This document shows positions 1-11,202 of a stretch of DNA of 64,000 nucleotides, piece after piece. The stretch is from Metaphire vulgaris (lineage: Eukaryota > Annelida > Clitellata > Crassiclitellata > Megascolecidae), in contig CM030834.1 in the NCBI GenBank assembly GCA_018105865.1, forward strand, positions 13,626,219 to 13,690,218, given 5' to 3'. Within the stretch, counting starts at the first letter, position 1. Every line of letters begins with the position of its first letter. The notes below the pieces were generated by a model. The model saw only the letters and a list, made by a program, of their open reading frames with translations. It had not been told where the DNA came from and did no database searches. A program made the position numbers and the translations under genes.

Positions 1-1391
1 TTAGCACAAAATATCCTCTAAACATCTTTCTACCATATACTATAATGTGTCTTCCATTCTCCAGCTGTGCTAATTTCAGGATAGAGATGTTTTTTAAAAC
101 AAACTTGTCATGAGACTGATGAACAATATGATCCGTGCAAGCTGTAAACCTGCATATACTGATCAATTTCTTAGCACTAGGCAAACAATTTACAAACCAA
201 ATACCACATAATTAGCATATTTTGACAATTCTTGCCTTGCTGTTGGATGTGTATCATGCTTCTCTTTCTTACCACTAATTAATCTTTGAAGAATTGGGTT
301 TTAAGGAGATAGCGAACTTTCAAAAAAAATCGTAAATTTGAAAATTTATTAAAAATCTTAAAGAAAAAGTACCATCACAGATTTTGGATATATTGTAGCA
401 ATGAATGTGCTCTATTTAGTGATACCATTCATTTTAAGCTACCACCTGTCCCACATGGCCATTTTCACACTCAAAGCCAAGTCGTCGTAGGCCTTTGGAC
501 ACATTTTTAGAGCCAGTAAAAATTCAGGGAGTAACAATATGAAAAATCTGTTTGCACTGAAAGAAAATATAGCTACAGGACAGTTTACAGAATAAAAGTT
601 ACAACTCTGAAATAAAGAGAAAGGTTCCATTTGGAGAGCTAAACGCTGAATATCAGGAAATGTGCAAATTTTTTCTTCAATTTTTGTGACTCTGCAGAAA
701 GGACAGTTTTGTCAATATACAAAGTTTTGCTCTTGTTTTGTAAAATACTACTAGTAGTGAATAAGTCCAGAAAGTTTCAGCCCCCTAGCTATGATATTTC
801 TGAAGTTACAGAGGTCTGAAGTTGCAAGAAATTTAAGCGGCAGTCGCGAAACGCCAAAAAACGGCCCACCCCAGGTACTATAAAAGTTGAATATCTCAAA
901 AACTGCTCAAGAGGGCAGGCTAAAATTTTGCAAACTTTCACTTGGATGTTTGGGGGACATCTATGGCAATTTTCATAATTTTTTGAGATGGTCGACCTGG
1001 AGCCATTTGTTGAATTGACACGGAATGACTCCCCTATATTGGTACCCAAAACATTGAAAACTTATGAATGAAGGCTAGGCACAAGCTGCTCAGACAATTT
1101 GGTACAAGCCATGCTTTGTTCTCCTCTACCCTTTTGGAATGTCAATACAGTTGCTCAGTTCATAATCCTGAAGACATATTCTTGCACTTTTTGAGCATAG
1201 TTTCCCAACTATATCATGTATACGCAAAATTTCTTGACTATTGGACGTTGTTGTGTTTCTTAAATATTTCATAGACGTTTCCTGTTCAGATAGCGTCATT
1301 ATTTTCCGTTTAAACGACTGAAATAATTTAGAACGCTAAAATACAGTTTTACCGTAATAATCTTTATCTTAATTCGTGACAAGCACAGCAC

Positions 1392-1449
<58 letters not shown>

Positions 1450-1497
1450 GGATTTTTAAGTGGTTAAGTAGGATTTCTCCTGTGTGGAAAGGCTTAG
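1392..1497 (-). repeat. (AAT)n tract preceded on the minus strand by a conserved retroposon-like motif
   Basis: A trinucleotide AAT tract (1392-1448) is followed by about 50 bases which, on the minus strand, read CACACAGG, about 9 bases, CCTACTTAACCACTTAAAAA and then the (ATT)n tract. The same motif precedes TTA tracts near 2.85, 17.7, 43.9 and 59.3 kb. A fixed unit ending in a TTA tract suggests a short retroposon tail rather than an independent microsatellite. That is inference. Confidence 0.6.
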
Positions 1498-2098
1498 GTT
1501 AGCTGATACACCTTTGTCAAAAGTGTCGATTACACAAACTTTGTGGAATCGCGAGGATGTCAGACCTCAGCTCTGGTCAAGATCCGGGCGCTTCATAATC
1601 GCCGTTAATTAGATCAGCTGTTGTCGATGGTCCGGCGACCTGTGTGTCGACAGTTCGCAGTTCATTTTGTTCGTACTCACCTCATAATTTTCACGTAGCT
1701 AAATGTACGAAAAATGCATAGCAACGGTCTAGAACGAGTTTTTGTTCGAAAATTCTTAAATGTTCGTGAAAAATCTGGACGCTAAAAGCCTAAAACGTCT
1801 AAATGTGAAACGTGACCTAGAGTCTATCGCCACGATTCGCCAGCAACGCTTCCCCACCTCCTCCTCCGCAAAAGGCTGTTAACTTCGCAGTTATGCAGGT
1901 TACAATCGCATTGTGTAAATGCAAATGCACAAATTGCAGCACAATGTAGTCTCGAACTCTCGATGTGTCTCAAAGAAACAGATATTGGCGCCACCTACCG
2001 GCGGATACCGGCGGAGCAACACTTCGCAAGCATTGAAGAAAGGTACACAGAAAGTAGTTGTTGTCAGTAACAAAAGAATCAGCGACGGTGCTAGCTAT

Positions 2099-2432
2099 GG
2101 GGCTGTCCATTAATTATGTCAACAATTTTTGGGCAATTTTGACCCCCCTTGTCAACAACTGTCAAATTTCAGTTACCCCCCATAAGTACGTCAAAAACTG
2201 TTGACCCCCCCCCCTCAAGATCAATGACAGGTCCCAATAACAAGGTTATCCCTTTTGCCATGCTTTTTTCCATTGTAATAAGTAGTATTCCATGGAATTC
2301 CCTATTTTTTGATTATTTGTAAAAAGTGAAATCGTTGAAGTCAACTTCTCTTGACCCTCCTCCCCCCGTCAACAACTGTCAAACTTTTTCAAACCCCCTC
2401 CCCTAAATTGTTGACGTAATTAATGGACAGCC
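2099..2432. mobile_element. Family A palindromic MITE (GGGGCTGTCCATTAATTA termini)
   Basis: The unit starts GGGGCTGTCCATTAATTATG and ends with the inverted TAATTAATGGACAGCC. Inside are inverted, repeated motifs of the type TTGTCAACAACTGTCAAA next to runs of C. There is no ORF, so it is non-autonomous. At least seven more copies lie in this window in both orientations. The superfamily is uncertain. Two copies elsewhere have a matching 3-bp flank, which would fit a PIF/Harbinger-like element. Confidence 0.85.
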
Positions 2433-2760
2433 TCTATCCAATCATGTTCATCGTAAAATTGAAGTTCCAGTGTTTACAAGTTTTGAGCCCTCTAATAATT
2501 AACCGTTGCAGCTTCAGAAGAATTAAAACCAAGCAGCCTAGAGTCCTAGACGTGCGACATGCGAAAAAGTGTGAATCGATTATAGACCAGTGTTTTATCC
2601 GGACTCCAGGCCCTTGGGGGGAATTGACTTGGCTGGAGGGTCAGAGGCACAGTTCAATGCGAAACAATTTTTAGTGCTGCGATTTGGGGGCGGGTATTTT
2701 GAGGGGAATTTTTAGGGTGAATCTCCCCTCCTAACAGGCCTGTATAAAACACTGATTATA

Positions 2761-2912
2761 TTTATAGACCATAATTTTTATCATTAATAATAATACTAAT
2801 AATAATATAATAATAATAATAATAATAATTATTATTATTATTATTATTACAACAACAGGGTCTCAAATGGCTCAGTAGGATCTGCCATGTGTGAGAACCA
2901 CTATTTTCCAAC
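2761..2912 (-). repeat. Perfect AAT/ATT palindromic tract with conserved upstream motif
   Basis: An (AAT)n run passes directly into an (ATT)n run (about 2803-2850), giving a long self-complementary hairpin. To its right, read on the minus strand, is GTGGTTCTCACACA followed by CCTACTGAGCC, the motif that also precedes the TTA tracts near 1.45, 17.7, 43.9 and 59.3 kb. Confidence 0.65.
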
Positions 2913-3049
2913 CGCCATTCAGTCACATTATGGTCTTGCTGTGCAGTGACCGTATAGTCTCGCTCTTCTGTATTCTTCATCTGTGTCTTCTTGTTTTTGA
3001 GTCTAAAAATAACAAAAATGCAATTTAATAAATGTTTCGTTCAGTTAGT

Positions 3050-3443
3050 GGCTGTCCATTAATTAGGCCTACGGCAACAATTTTTTGATCAATTTTGACC
3101 CCCCACCCCTTGTCAACAACTGTCAAACTTTCAGTGACCACCCTATAATTATGCCCAAAAGTTTTGACCCCTCCCCAAGATCAGTGACTGGTCCCCTTTT
3201 TGGTGATGACCTTTTGTTCCTTTCATGCTCATCAAGTGTAATTAAGTGGTGGTGATGACCTTTTTCACTTGTCAGGCTTTTCTCCATTGTAATAAATAGA
3301 TTCCATTAAATTTTTCCTATTTTTTGATTATTTGTAAAAAGTGAAATTGCTGACGTCAATTGCTTTTGACCCTCTCCCCTGTCAACAACTGTCAAACTTT
3401 TTCAGACCCCTCCCATATTTTGTTGATGTAATTAATGGACAGC
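3050..3443. mobile_element. Family A palindromic MITE
   Basis: A second copy of the family, in the same orientation as the copy at 2099-2432. It begins GGCTGTCCATTAATTAGG and ends TAATTAATGGACAGCCC. Internal TGTCAACAACTGTCAAAC motifs and the segment with TTTTTGATTATTTGTAAAAA are shared with the other copies. A small internal duplication around the GGTGATGACCTTTT motif (3200-3265) sets it apart. Confidence 0.85.
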
Positions 3444-4420
3444 CCTTTATTGTACTCACTGCTTGTACAATATTTTGTGCTACTGTCTAATAGCTATAAG
3501 TGTCCTATAGTACTTACCGGTAGGTCGGTTTCTTTTAAAGCATTTACTCTTGTTGCCAATATCATCATCTCACCCAGTTTGTTCTCTCTGTCGACCACTC
3601 TAGCACAAGAATGTGCTGTTTGCGTTTCCCAACCAGCTTCTTAACAGTTTTATGTGGTGTCATCGGGTACAGTCATGCACTCATATTGTTTTGTTGTAAA
3701 AAAAAACTTTATGTTGGCACTTCCACTTGGTTTTTAGTACATTATGTCTTAATTACATCTTCTCTTGTATTGCTAATGAGCAGCAATATAATTATTTAAC
3801 TGTATGCATTGCCAGAGAGTGAAATGTTGCAAATGCATTTTTAAAGAAGAAGGTAGGAGCGAGAAAAAAACATTTTCAGTGTGAGGATACAGAAATTCAA
3901 AGGACAAGACTATTCATGTTCAGCAAATTTTGCAAGTACCGGTAGATGAAACAAAGTTCCCTACAAGTTGTTGACCATTGTAATTAAAGTGCTGTGTGTG
4001 GTGGACGTGCCTGTGCCATTTGGCCTAAAGGGCTTAGGCCTATTGCTTCAGTCAATAGGAAGAAGGTACGTTTGCTTATGCTCTCCTGAGTCGCACAGTC
4101 TTTTAAATTTCACCAGTCATTGCTAGTATTGACTTGTGTGGCAAGGTTTAAGCTACGTTGATTACATGCTCGAAGTGAAAGAGGAACAATGGCATTCAAA
4201 TGTATTCTGGTGGCTTACACGTCTGTTTTTGGAGCTGTGATTTTCATTGGCTATAAGGAATAAAATAATGTTTGATTTTATAGGGGCTTTGATTGTTAAA
4301 CCATCAGTCACACCAGCAGAGGCTGACCTTCACTGAAGGCCAACATTTTTAGGGTGGGAGCAATCCGATCCTTCACCACTGTTTTTGTATGTATGTATAT
4401 TGTATGTATGCATCTGTGTA

Positions 4421-4472
4421 TGTATGTATGTATGTATGTATGTATGTATGTATGTATGTATGTATGTATGTA
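4421..4472. repeat. (GTAT)n microsatellite
   Basis: Uninterrupted tetranucleotide array of about 13 units, with related degenerate copies just upstream (4385-4420). Confidence 0.9.
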
Positions 4473-7439
4473 TCTTAGCTAATTTACATGATGCCGTATG
4501 CATAGTGAAGACAAGGACAAGGGCGCTTTACAGTGTGTGGGCTCTATGAGGGTATGGCTCTCTGAAGACATTGGTCCTTCAGTCTGTGCTTAAAGGTGGT
4601 CTAGTCATAATTTGTCCTAACTTCAGGCGGAAAAGTTCCATAGGAATGGTCTGCTCCTTAGAAAGGCCTGATCGCCAGAAGCAGGTGTTTCAGAGCAGCC
4701 AAGCAGGGTCAGAACAGCGAGATCAAGAGAGGAAGATGATCATAGTGTTATCATTGTAGGGTATTGGCAGCAGGTGTGAAAAGTTGTGCAAGGTGCTCCG
4801 AGTTGGCCTAGCCAATGATGATGCCGTGTATGATCAAACATCTCTTGAAAACAATTCTTTCTAGGACTCCAGCTACGATCCTAGCAATAAATCAGCAACA
4901 TTGAAAATGGTTTGGATGTCATGGTTTTTGTATGTCATCAGTTTGCTATTTATTTTACAAATGACATTTATTTTACTACAGTCACTGGGCCTGTTTATAA
5001 ATATCTTGTTCAGACATTCATTACAATTTATAATTAGCTTTAAAAGGATCATAACTTGCATTGGGCAGAGATCATAACACAGTTAAAATCTACACAATGC
5101 CCCTCCAAAATTTACCGGTAGTTGAGGAACCCCTTTTCTTGTCAGGACAGCACCTTATTAAGGAAAGATGTTGCTGGGCTTTGAGCTTTCACTCGATTCC
5201 ATTCCTGCCCTACTATTTTTTTATGACATCTATAATGCTTCTTGGCATGTTAACAGCCACAGTTTGCTAGAAACTGAATGCATGGTGAACATGTAATGAT
5301 TTGGAATGCACAGGAAGATTTCGGTCTCCAAGGCTTTTCCCCAAACGCTCAAAACAAGGCTCCACATCAGTAATTGCCTGTGTAATTGTTTTCTCATCAT
5401 TACTAGTGCCTTGACAAGCCGAATCCCTTTGAAAAATGTCTGCCATTTAACCCCATTGAAAGGCCTCATGATAGTCATGTGATCTATTTCATTACTCTCT
5501 TTAATGCACATGTATTTCTTTCTTTATTTTAAAATGCTTTTTTCCAACGAGTGAAACACGTTTTGGAAGTTTATAATTTCACTTTAACTGGAAGCAAAGC
5601 TGCAGTCAAATTCAGATTCAAATAATTTTCATCAAAATTTTTAAAATTTTACTAACATTTTCAATACAGGTATTCCAAAAGCATTTATATCCTATGACTT
5701 CCTGAAATCTAAATTCAGGGGTAGTCTTATAGAAACCTGACTATTGGTAAACCTTTAAGAAGTCGACCTGTAGAAATACTGCCTTGTGCCATACTAATTG
5801 TGGAAGTCCTTATACCGGTAATAAAACTCTGATTACCAATAAAACTGCAGAAATTTGTTTCTTAATTTGTTTGAAAGATGAATTGTCCTTGCTGTAATAT
5901 GTATTACCAGCAATTTTCAACTGTTGCTCTTTCTGTTTGCACATTCAGTTATTGATAAATGAATTGGATGATTTTAACACGATACATAACAGAGGTGAGA
6001 CTGAAAATCTCAAATTCATTACAATCTCTTTCATTAATATATTCTTATTTTTTAAATTGTACCAATTTGCTAAAGACTGTGTGGTATGCAGTGTTATTAT
6101 AGTGTTATTATCACCTGTGACATTTTTAGTATATGAGAGTCAAAGCAAAATAATTTTTGTACTGAAATCTGTAATTCGATTAACGGCATTTTTCTGAATG
6201 TCTCTGACGAATGACACATATATGTAAATGCTTGTGATATGAAAATTTGATGTTTGCCTATAATACTTGTAATTTTGAATGGTATTTCAAATTATTTTAT
6301 TCATTAGGAATGTAAGGGCAAGGATTTTTATTAGTGCAGCAGTTTGATTTTTTACCGACAGTTACCGGTAATCCAGTCTTTGACTTTGATGCTTGTCTAT
6401 ACAAGCCAGATGTTGTCATTTGACAATCTGGTCAACATAACGATTGATTTGTAGAAACAACTTGCACCTCAGCACTATTAAGCATTGATGTCAACTGTGC
6501 ACAATATGTTAAACCAGTATAGACTGTTAACCTTTTTCGCCCTGACAATCCATATAACCGATGTTATTAAGCTGAAAGATTGGCCTTAAATGCCAAATGT
6601 TTAACTCATTTCTAGCTTTACATAATACGACTCTAGATTGCTTATATAATGTTTAGGTTTATTACAATTAATATATTATTTTCTGGAACAGCATTTTGTG
6701 TTTTATTAGTTCCTGATACTTCTTTTGACATTTTTGATGATGAAATAAAAGATCCTGTTATTGTTTGGTGAACGCATTTCATTGATGATGAGGGGAGCCT
6801 AAGGACATGTGGCTCGCATCAGTGTTTTTTTACAGTTAACAGAAGATACAGACATCATCCTCAGCTAAAGTTTTGCCCTTGTTATGTCATATTTTTATAT
6901 GCAAATTAATAAGACCTCTTTAAATTTTGACAGTATGCTAAATATCTTGTGTTAATGGAATATTTAAAGAATACACATAAGATTGTGTTATGCCAGTTTA
7001 TTTACAGCTGGTCTGCTGATGTAGACAAAGTTGTCAACACTCTAAGGCAATTCCAAAAAGTGTACTGGTAATCTCATTCTCACCATATGAATATTGCATT
7101 GCTTTTCATGATTTAGTTGCCTAAGTGCAAAAAGCAGAAATTAAGTTTGTTGCTCTGATGCTATTATACACCCAACTATGTTCCAAGGTACGATTACAGT
7201 TGATATACTTGTTTCATTGTTACTCATGACAACATCCACAAGGTGAAAATTGGAAAAACTCTAGCCCTGGAAGTCCAATGATAATTTGATTGCATAACAT
7301 ACAAGTCATTTAGGTTTTTAAATTAACACTAGAAGGACCAGGTGTGTCAATTAATACATTTGACATTTTGGATGAATTCCACGGTCCGAGTTTGCATAGG
7401 ATGATAGGAAAAATCTGACTTTTCTTCCATTAGCTCTAG

Positions 7440-7520
7440 GGGCCGTCCATAAAGCACCTCACACTAATTTTGGCCATTATTGACCCATCACAAATCTGAT
7501 TCTTGCCCCCCCTACTAAAT
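7440..7520. mobile_element. Solo end of a family A-like element
   Basis: The sequence GGGGCCGTCCATAAAGCACC resembles the terminal repeat of family A (GGGGCTGTCCATTAATTACG) and is followed by the usual TTGACCC-type text. No matching inverted end was found nearby, so this is probably a decayed or truncated copy. Confidence 0.4.
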
Positions 7521-7918
7521 CTCCCAGGCTTTACCTGGCTCTGATTTGGCTTGGACTTGGTTCACCATCAGCCGAAGCCCTAAGCATTATCATAGTGTCA
7601 TTACAGAAGCTGATTGATTGGCATCCAACTTTTGAAAGTAGATGCACTATAGTGACTTCAAACACTTATTGCAGCAAAATATTTTAAAGAATCATTCGAC
7701 TACAGCTTTTGCGTCAGTTGACGCACTTGAGCCTTTAAGGGTTACAAATTTCTGATCCTTCTGGTGTTAAACAAGGAATATGTTTTCACTCGAGTTGAAA
7801 AATTAATTATCAATACATTATTTTAAAAATCGATTATATCATTATTTAACTTGTCTCTTCAATGAAGTTATGTAATTCCTTAAATATTTTCCCCTAATAA
7901 TCTATTTACTTTTTACAG

Positions 7919-8424
7919 GATTGGCTGCCCGATGATCCTTCTGCAATCGCAATAAGTAATTTTTCCAACATAGAGGCTCTTGCTCACTATCTGCTTTACT
8001 TGAACTCGAGTGATAAAGAATATGAGAAGTATCTCTCATTCAAATCAAAAGGTGTAACAAATGAACGCCTGTTGAAGGAGATGGGAGACAGGACGTGGGC
8101 AATAAACGACTTTACAAAACCAAATTTTGTAACAAACTTTGAATGTTGCATTTGTGAACGTCTGCACGAGCAGATGAAAAGGTAAAAAATATGGAGACTG
8201 TTACACATCAAGCAATAGTTGACCACTATGGTTGTCCAAAACCAACAAGATTCAGCGATGATCCTTTAGGAAATTTAGAGCAGGTAGAGACTGACGGTGA
8301 CTGGAATTATGAATGGATTGGAGGACATTATCAAGCCAAGGCGGTTGCTCAACTAATCTCAGAAAACAAGGCATTCACTAGTTCCGATGTAGATGATAGA
8401 GCATATAAATTGAGACAAGAGTGA
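7919..8424 (+). CDS. FUT10/FUT11-like alpha-1,3-fucosyltransferase, terminal exon, with a 1-bp frameshift
   Basis: This is the C-terminal exon of a Golgi/ER type II GDP-fucose fucosyltransferase of the FUT10/FUT11 branch. Members of this branch have been reported to O-fucosylate EMI domains. The exon opens after a good acceptor with DWLPDDPSAIAISNFSN. The family features W-G/A-x-N-D, FECC-x-C and a late YGCPKPT motif follow. The frame breaks after ERLHEQMK at about 8180: a TAA appears, and the remaining homologous sequence (YGCPKPT to RLRQE-type C-terminus, stop at 8422-8424) continues in another frame. One extra A in the AAAA run at 8177-8180 would restore the frame, so this is a sequencing or assembly error, a null allele or a young pseudogene. 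Earlier exons were not found. Family assignment is from remembered motifs. Confidence 0.72.
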
Positions 8425-8520
8425 ATATTATGCTTGAACAAGTACAAAATTCTGGTGCTCATTTATTGGTGCTTTTGAAGAAATGAAGATTTTGTTGCTT
8501 TAATGTTTCAGCTCCTATAC

Positions 8521-8606
8521 ATCTTTATCTTTATCTTTATCTTCTTGACGACTTCTATAGCGCCGTACGCACGACGAAGGTCGAAGTCAAAGGCGCTTTG
8601 ACATAC
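8521..8606. repeat. Short dispersed repeat with TATAGCGCC core
   Basis: (CTTTAT)n followed by a block containing CTTCTATAGCGCCGTACG and ending with GGCGCTTTGAC. The TATAGCGCC...AAAGGCGC core recurs at about 15.35, 41.93 and 49.68 kb, and more weakly near 22.95 kb, often next to TTAC repeats. It is probably a small retroposon fragment. Confidence 0.5.
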
Positions 8607-8718
8607 TTTGGCATATCAGTAACATTAATTTTTGCAACTTATGATGGCAAACCATTAAAACACTTGTCCAGTAGGCCTACCAGTATAATTTTTTTAAATG
8701 GTTTAAATTCTACAGTAT

Positions 8719-8724
8719 AATAAA
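8719..8724 (+). promoter_or_regulatory. Candidate polyadenylation signal AATAAA
   Basis: A canonical AATAAA about 295 bases after the fucosyltransferase stop codon. The position fits a short 3' UTR, but the hexamer is frequent in AT-rich DNA, so support is weak. Confidence 0.3.
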
Positions 8725-8949
8725 AGCCATCATATCAGACAAGAAAATGTGTTTAGGTTTGATGAATAGTATTATTAAAACACGCAAACACTATGGTTGG
8801 CCAAAAATTACAACTCTTAAGACGTGTCGACCAATTAAAAACATTAGTGTCATATAACAACATCATATATATCGTGAAATGCATCTTTTATATACTGACG
8901 ACACTAATGCAATAACTTTACTCTGAATGACAAGTGACAACTAGCATGA

Positions 8950-9198
8950 TCATCCAATAGAACTGCATCAAGGTTGAATAATGATGCCAGGATGGTATTC
9001 ATCACTCCTTGTAATACAAACATCTACAAAGTGTTCCTTTGCTTTCTGAGAACACCTAAATGGAACAAAGAAGCCTGCCTTGCAGCCATTTCACAGTTCA
9101 TGTTGAATAGTTCTTCACAGACTTCACTAGAGAGTGGAAATAGAGGACTTCAGTATGAACCAGAAGAGGAATATGATGTTGGTGTTCGTCCAATCTGA
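8950..9198 (+). CDS. Unrecognised open frame, possible C-terminal exon
   Basis: An open frame follows a possible acceptor (CCAATAG, 8954-8960) and runs to a TGA at 9196-9198. It contains the segments PKWNKEACLAAISQFML and QYEPEEEYDVGVRPI, which look more protein-like than most chance frames here (a mix of charged and hydrophobic residues, no simple repeats). I do not recognise the family. It could be an exon, the remnant of a transposon protein, or chance within the fucosyltransferase 3' flank. Confidence 0.2.
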   Translation, partial: SSNRTASRLNNDARMVFITPCNTNIYKVFLCFLRTPKWNKEACLAAISQFMLNSSSQTSLESGNRGLQYEPEEEYDVGVRPI

Positions 9199-9550
9199 TC
9201 ACGCAAATGTGGTGGAATTCTGCAAGAAACATTTTGAAATGGTCACAATCTATAGTAGATGATGCTCAAAGTTGGTGGCTTTCAACTTTATATAAAATGA
9301 CTAATTCATTTGGTTGTACCCACATGAATTTTTCAACAATGGAGAATACCGAAATTCTGTTGATAATAGGCTAATAATGTTCAATTGTACATCATATAAT
9401 GCATAAACAATGTTACATCTATGGAAATAAGTAAAAGCACTGTTTGATGACAATATCAAATATATTTGATAAAAGAAAATAAACAGAAAGATGCATTAAA
9501 TCAGTAAATATGTAGACAAATAAGTAGTACACATATTGTGCATCTAGCTA

Positions 9551-10412
9551 CAGTAAAACCTCTTTAGCCCACCACTATTGGTCAAGGGTGAAAGTTTGGC
9601 GAGGGGCGAGTTTGGCGGCTTACGAATACAATGCTCACTACTGAAACTACAGTAGGCTTGCCCCCCCCACGGGGGCGGGGATGAGAATTTTGGGTGCCCC
9701 GCGGATACCAGTAGGGACGGGTCAGCTCATGAACAAATGACAGGTTGCTATATATTCATGTATAGACAGCAGGTCGGCTACGAGAAACTGTCAACTTGTA
9801 AAGGAAAAGGCTCTAAGCTAGTAGGCTGCGTCGGTGTTTCGTATTGTTGATAATGCAGACCAGAGTACCTGCTGCTGATGTAATACAGCAGCATACAGGC
9901 CTACGCCCTACAGGTGAAAAGTTTTGTAAATCCGATCCATTGTCTGCTGCCACGGGGACTGCTGGGTTGGAGACAAAAGCCACGGGAGCGGGATTGGCCA
10001 TCGCAGGGTGGGGCGAGAGTGGCGGGAGGGAGGTCAACTGTCCGGGTCAGATTCTTGCTCCCCTCCCCCGTGAAGACCTCTACCACAATCCCTTCACCAG
10101 ACATTAGCTGACAGGTTAATAGCTGATTATCAACACCGATGTATTCATCGGGGGGGAGGGGAAGGGTCATTAATTGTGTAAACAGTCGGTCGGGAGCTTG
10201 GCCTATAAACGGTCAAACCGATAAGTAAAGTTGCTATGGCGAGCAAAAGAGGTCATAATACACAGGCATGGAATTTTGAAAGTTGTGGCGGCGAGAGCGA
10301 GTTTGGCGACTAAATGAGTTATTTTACATGAGTGGAAATCCGTTCTTGACCCATCATTGGCGAGAGGGGAGTTTGGCGACCTAAAGAGGGGCGAGCTAAA
10401 GAGGTTTTACTG
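9551..10412. mobile_element. Non-autonomous mariner/pogo-like element with TA duplication
   Basis: The terminal inverted repeats are CAGTAAAACCTCTTTAGC at the left and GCTAAAGAGGTTTTACTG at the right, each directly flanked by TA, as in the Tc1/mariner/pogo superfamily. Sub-terminal GGCGAGTTTGGCG motifs are repeated near both ends (about 9597-9617 and 10292-10380). The roughly 860-bp interior is GC-rich in the middle and carries no transposase-like frame, so the copy depends on a transposase made elsewhere. Confidence 0.85.
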
Positions 10413-10761
10413 TATGTATGTACTAACTAAGGTGAACATGCACAAATATCAGAAACATGTTTATTTAAAGACATCAAAATCATCGGATTCAGTTTATCCA
10501 TGTGCTGTGGTGACAGCAGTCTGTTTGGTTCATATGCATGGATTGCAAAAACTAATAATACATGTTTTACATGCATCCAAATCAGTACAAACAAAAACTA
10601 ATGAAACAAATCTAATTTACATAAAATTCCTAATCAGTCATCATAGCAACAAACTCCAGACAGTAGTAAACAATAACCTGTAAAACAAAAATAAAGGTTT
10701 GGTGTATGCAAATATTTTTACATCAATAAGTTATTCAATTTTTACAACAATAAGTTATTCC

Positions 10762-10834
10762 TTAAAAATACCCGATAGACAAACTCTGGTTCACTTGCCT
10801 TTTTGGATCTTTTACTAGTTCAAACAATGCATCC
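10762..10834 (-). CDS. Possible alternative last coding exon of the RBM4-like gene
   Basis: The stop codon of the proline-rich exon at 11203 overlaps a perfect splice donor (AAA|GTGAGT, boundary at 11207). Downstream on the minus strand, the acceptor ATATTTCAG at 10835-10843 is in matching phase. It opens 23 codons beginning DALFELVKDPKRQVN and ending in TAA at 10762-10764. Splicing here would lengthen the protein from 224 to 247 residues and replace its C-terminal lysine context. Transcript data would decide. Confidence 0.45.
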
Positions 10835-11202
10835 CTGAAATATAATAATTGAACAGATACTGAATATTCATGATATAAAGGATTCATCAGTTGTAGAAAG
10901 TTAGAAATTGAGATAGCCTACTCTAAGGTTTAGCCTGCCAGCATATGCCTTACAAATCAATAACTTCATGAAATGACTATGCCAATGAGTTACAGTATTC
11001 ACCTGCACATTTCATCTGGAGATTACAAGGCTCTTCAGTCAATCGGTCATCAGTCATTAGTGAACGAGTAAATGATATACTATTACCATTACCAAAAGAC
11101 TATCTGGCAAAATATGGAGTCATTTCAAATATGAAAATGGCCAAACAAGTTGAGTCACTCAGTGCATTATAAATGCCACAATTAACATACTGTAAACTCA
11201 AC

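Larger units (their letters stand above)
1..7918. other. No recognised exon; probable intron or intergenic DNA
   Basis: Apart from the repeats listed separately, I see no convincing coding exon here. The stretch is AT-rich, with short ORFs that lack codon bias or recognisable motifs. It ends at a clean splice acceptor (polypyrimidine then CAG at 7916-7918), so at least its right part is an intron of the fucosyltransferase gene on the plus strand. The earlier exons of that gene were not found and may lie left of the window. Confidence 0.5.

Noticed and set aside
9844..10170. Overlapping short frames in GC-rich sequence
   Set aside because: They lie wholly inside the mariner/pogo-like element and are mutually overlapping in several frames, as expected for GC-rich non-coding DNA.
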